A stretch of 64,000 nucleotides of DNA, from the NCBI GenBank assembly GCA_016715885.1, contig JADJXL010000001.1, positions 758,823 through 822,822 on the forward strand. Direction: 5' to 3'. This stretch comes from Polyangiaceae bacterium (GTDB lineage: Bacteria > Myxococcota_A > Polyangia > Polyangiales > Polyangiaceae). Positions 63,956 to 64,000 of the stretch are shown one piece after another. The stretch's first letter is position 1; each line of letters opens with the position of its first letter. The position numbers were made by a program, and so were the translations under genes. The notes beneath the pieces are model-generated. The model saw nothing but the letters and a program-made list of their open reading frames with translations. It had not been told where the DNA came from and made no database searches.

Positions 63956-64000
63956 TTATACTTTCCCCACTCCGAGGGCGGCCTCTGTATGCACTTCGAT
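63956..64000 (-). CDS. Possible C-terminal end of a gene cut by the window edge
   Basis: The minus-strand frame enters at the window end and reads IEVHTEAALGVGKV before a TAA at 63956. It ends three bases before the next ATG on the same strand, as in a compact operon. Too short to identify. Confidence 0.3.
   Translation of the reverse strand: MEVHTEAALGVGKV

Noticed and set aside
1..64000. tRNA, rRNA and CRISPR array
   Set aside because: No cloverleaf-like sequence with CCA-type end, no rRNA-like stretch and no regularly spaced direct repeats with unique spacers were noticed; this was by eye only.

Overview
The window looks like a chromosome segment of a myxobacterium (Myxococcota, probably Polyangiales/Sorangiineae-like). 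The evidence is its GC-rich DNA, three large Ser/Thr protein kinases, an Oar-like TonB-dependent receptor, a MYXO-CTERM-tagged metalloprotease, at least ten secreted lipoproteins (some with poly-Ser/Gly spacers), and TPR/PEGA-like periplasmic proteins typical of that group. This is inferred from gene content; no rRNA or tRNA gene was seen to confirm it.

Layout. 0-6.4 kb: a double-length UvrA (cut by the window start) translationally coupled to a membrane protein. 6.5-11.3 kb: a DUF4388-like protein, a secreted protein plus matrixin-type metalloprotease pair, a small lipoprotein and a thioredoxin-fold lipoprotein. 11.3-18.5 kb: an outer-membrane transport unit, with an Oar-like receptor and a frameshifted lipoprotein on the minus strand diverging from tonB-exbB-exbD-exbD. 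18.5-25.1 kb: minus-strand envelope genes and a membrane-anchored kinase. 25.4-33.4 kb: two very large multidomain kinases on the plus strand. 33.4-40.6 kb: minus-strand FKBP, lipoproteins, a HEAT-like protein coupled to an exported peptidyl-arginine deiminase, and an arylsulfotransferase. 41-46.6 kb: a trypsin-like peptidase, a 1015-residue envelope protein and a metallophosphoesterase. 46.8-50 kb: a formylglycine-enzyme-like lipoprotein and a Cys/Gly-rich surface lipoprotein. 50.2-55.2 kb: a tetR-adaptor-RND efflux operon with a perfect 14-bp operator. 55.3-58.2 kb: a TPR protein, an untranslated 21-bp minisatellite and a WGR/LRR-like protein.

58.2-64 kb is a decaying accessory island. A YD-motif gene is split by an IS66 element whose ends and 8-bp target duplication can be placed exactly. 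The same gene carries a 19-bp tandem duplication that shifts its frame. Next to it are the tail of an Rhs-type toxin with an LHH/HNH-like nuclease tip, a candidate immunity gene and more broken ORFs. Single-base frame breaks are dense here and almost absent from the other 58 kb.

The strongest signal not explained by any gene is the heptamer GTTTGTC (or GACAAAC). I counted about 69 copies on both strands, roughly one per kb and about ten times what base composition predicts. They lie in coding and non-coding DNA alike but are missing from about 48.7 to 54.3 kb, over the RND operon.
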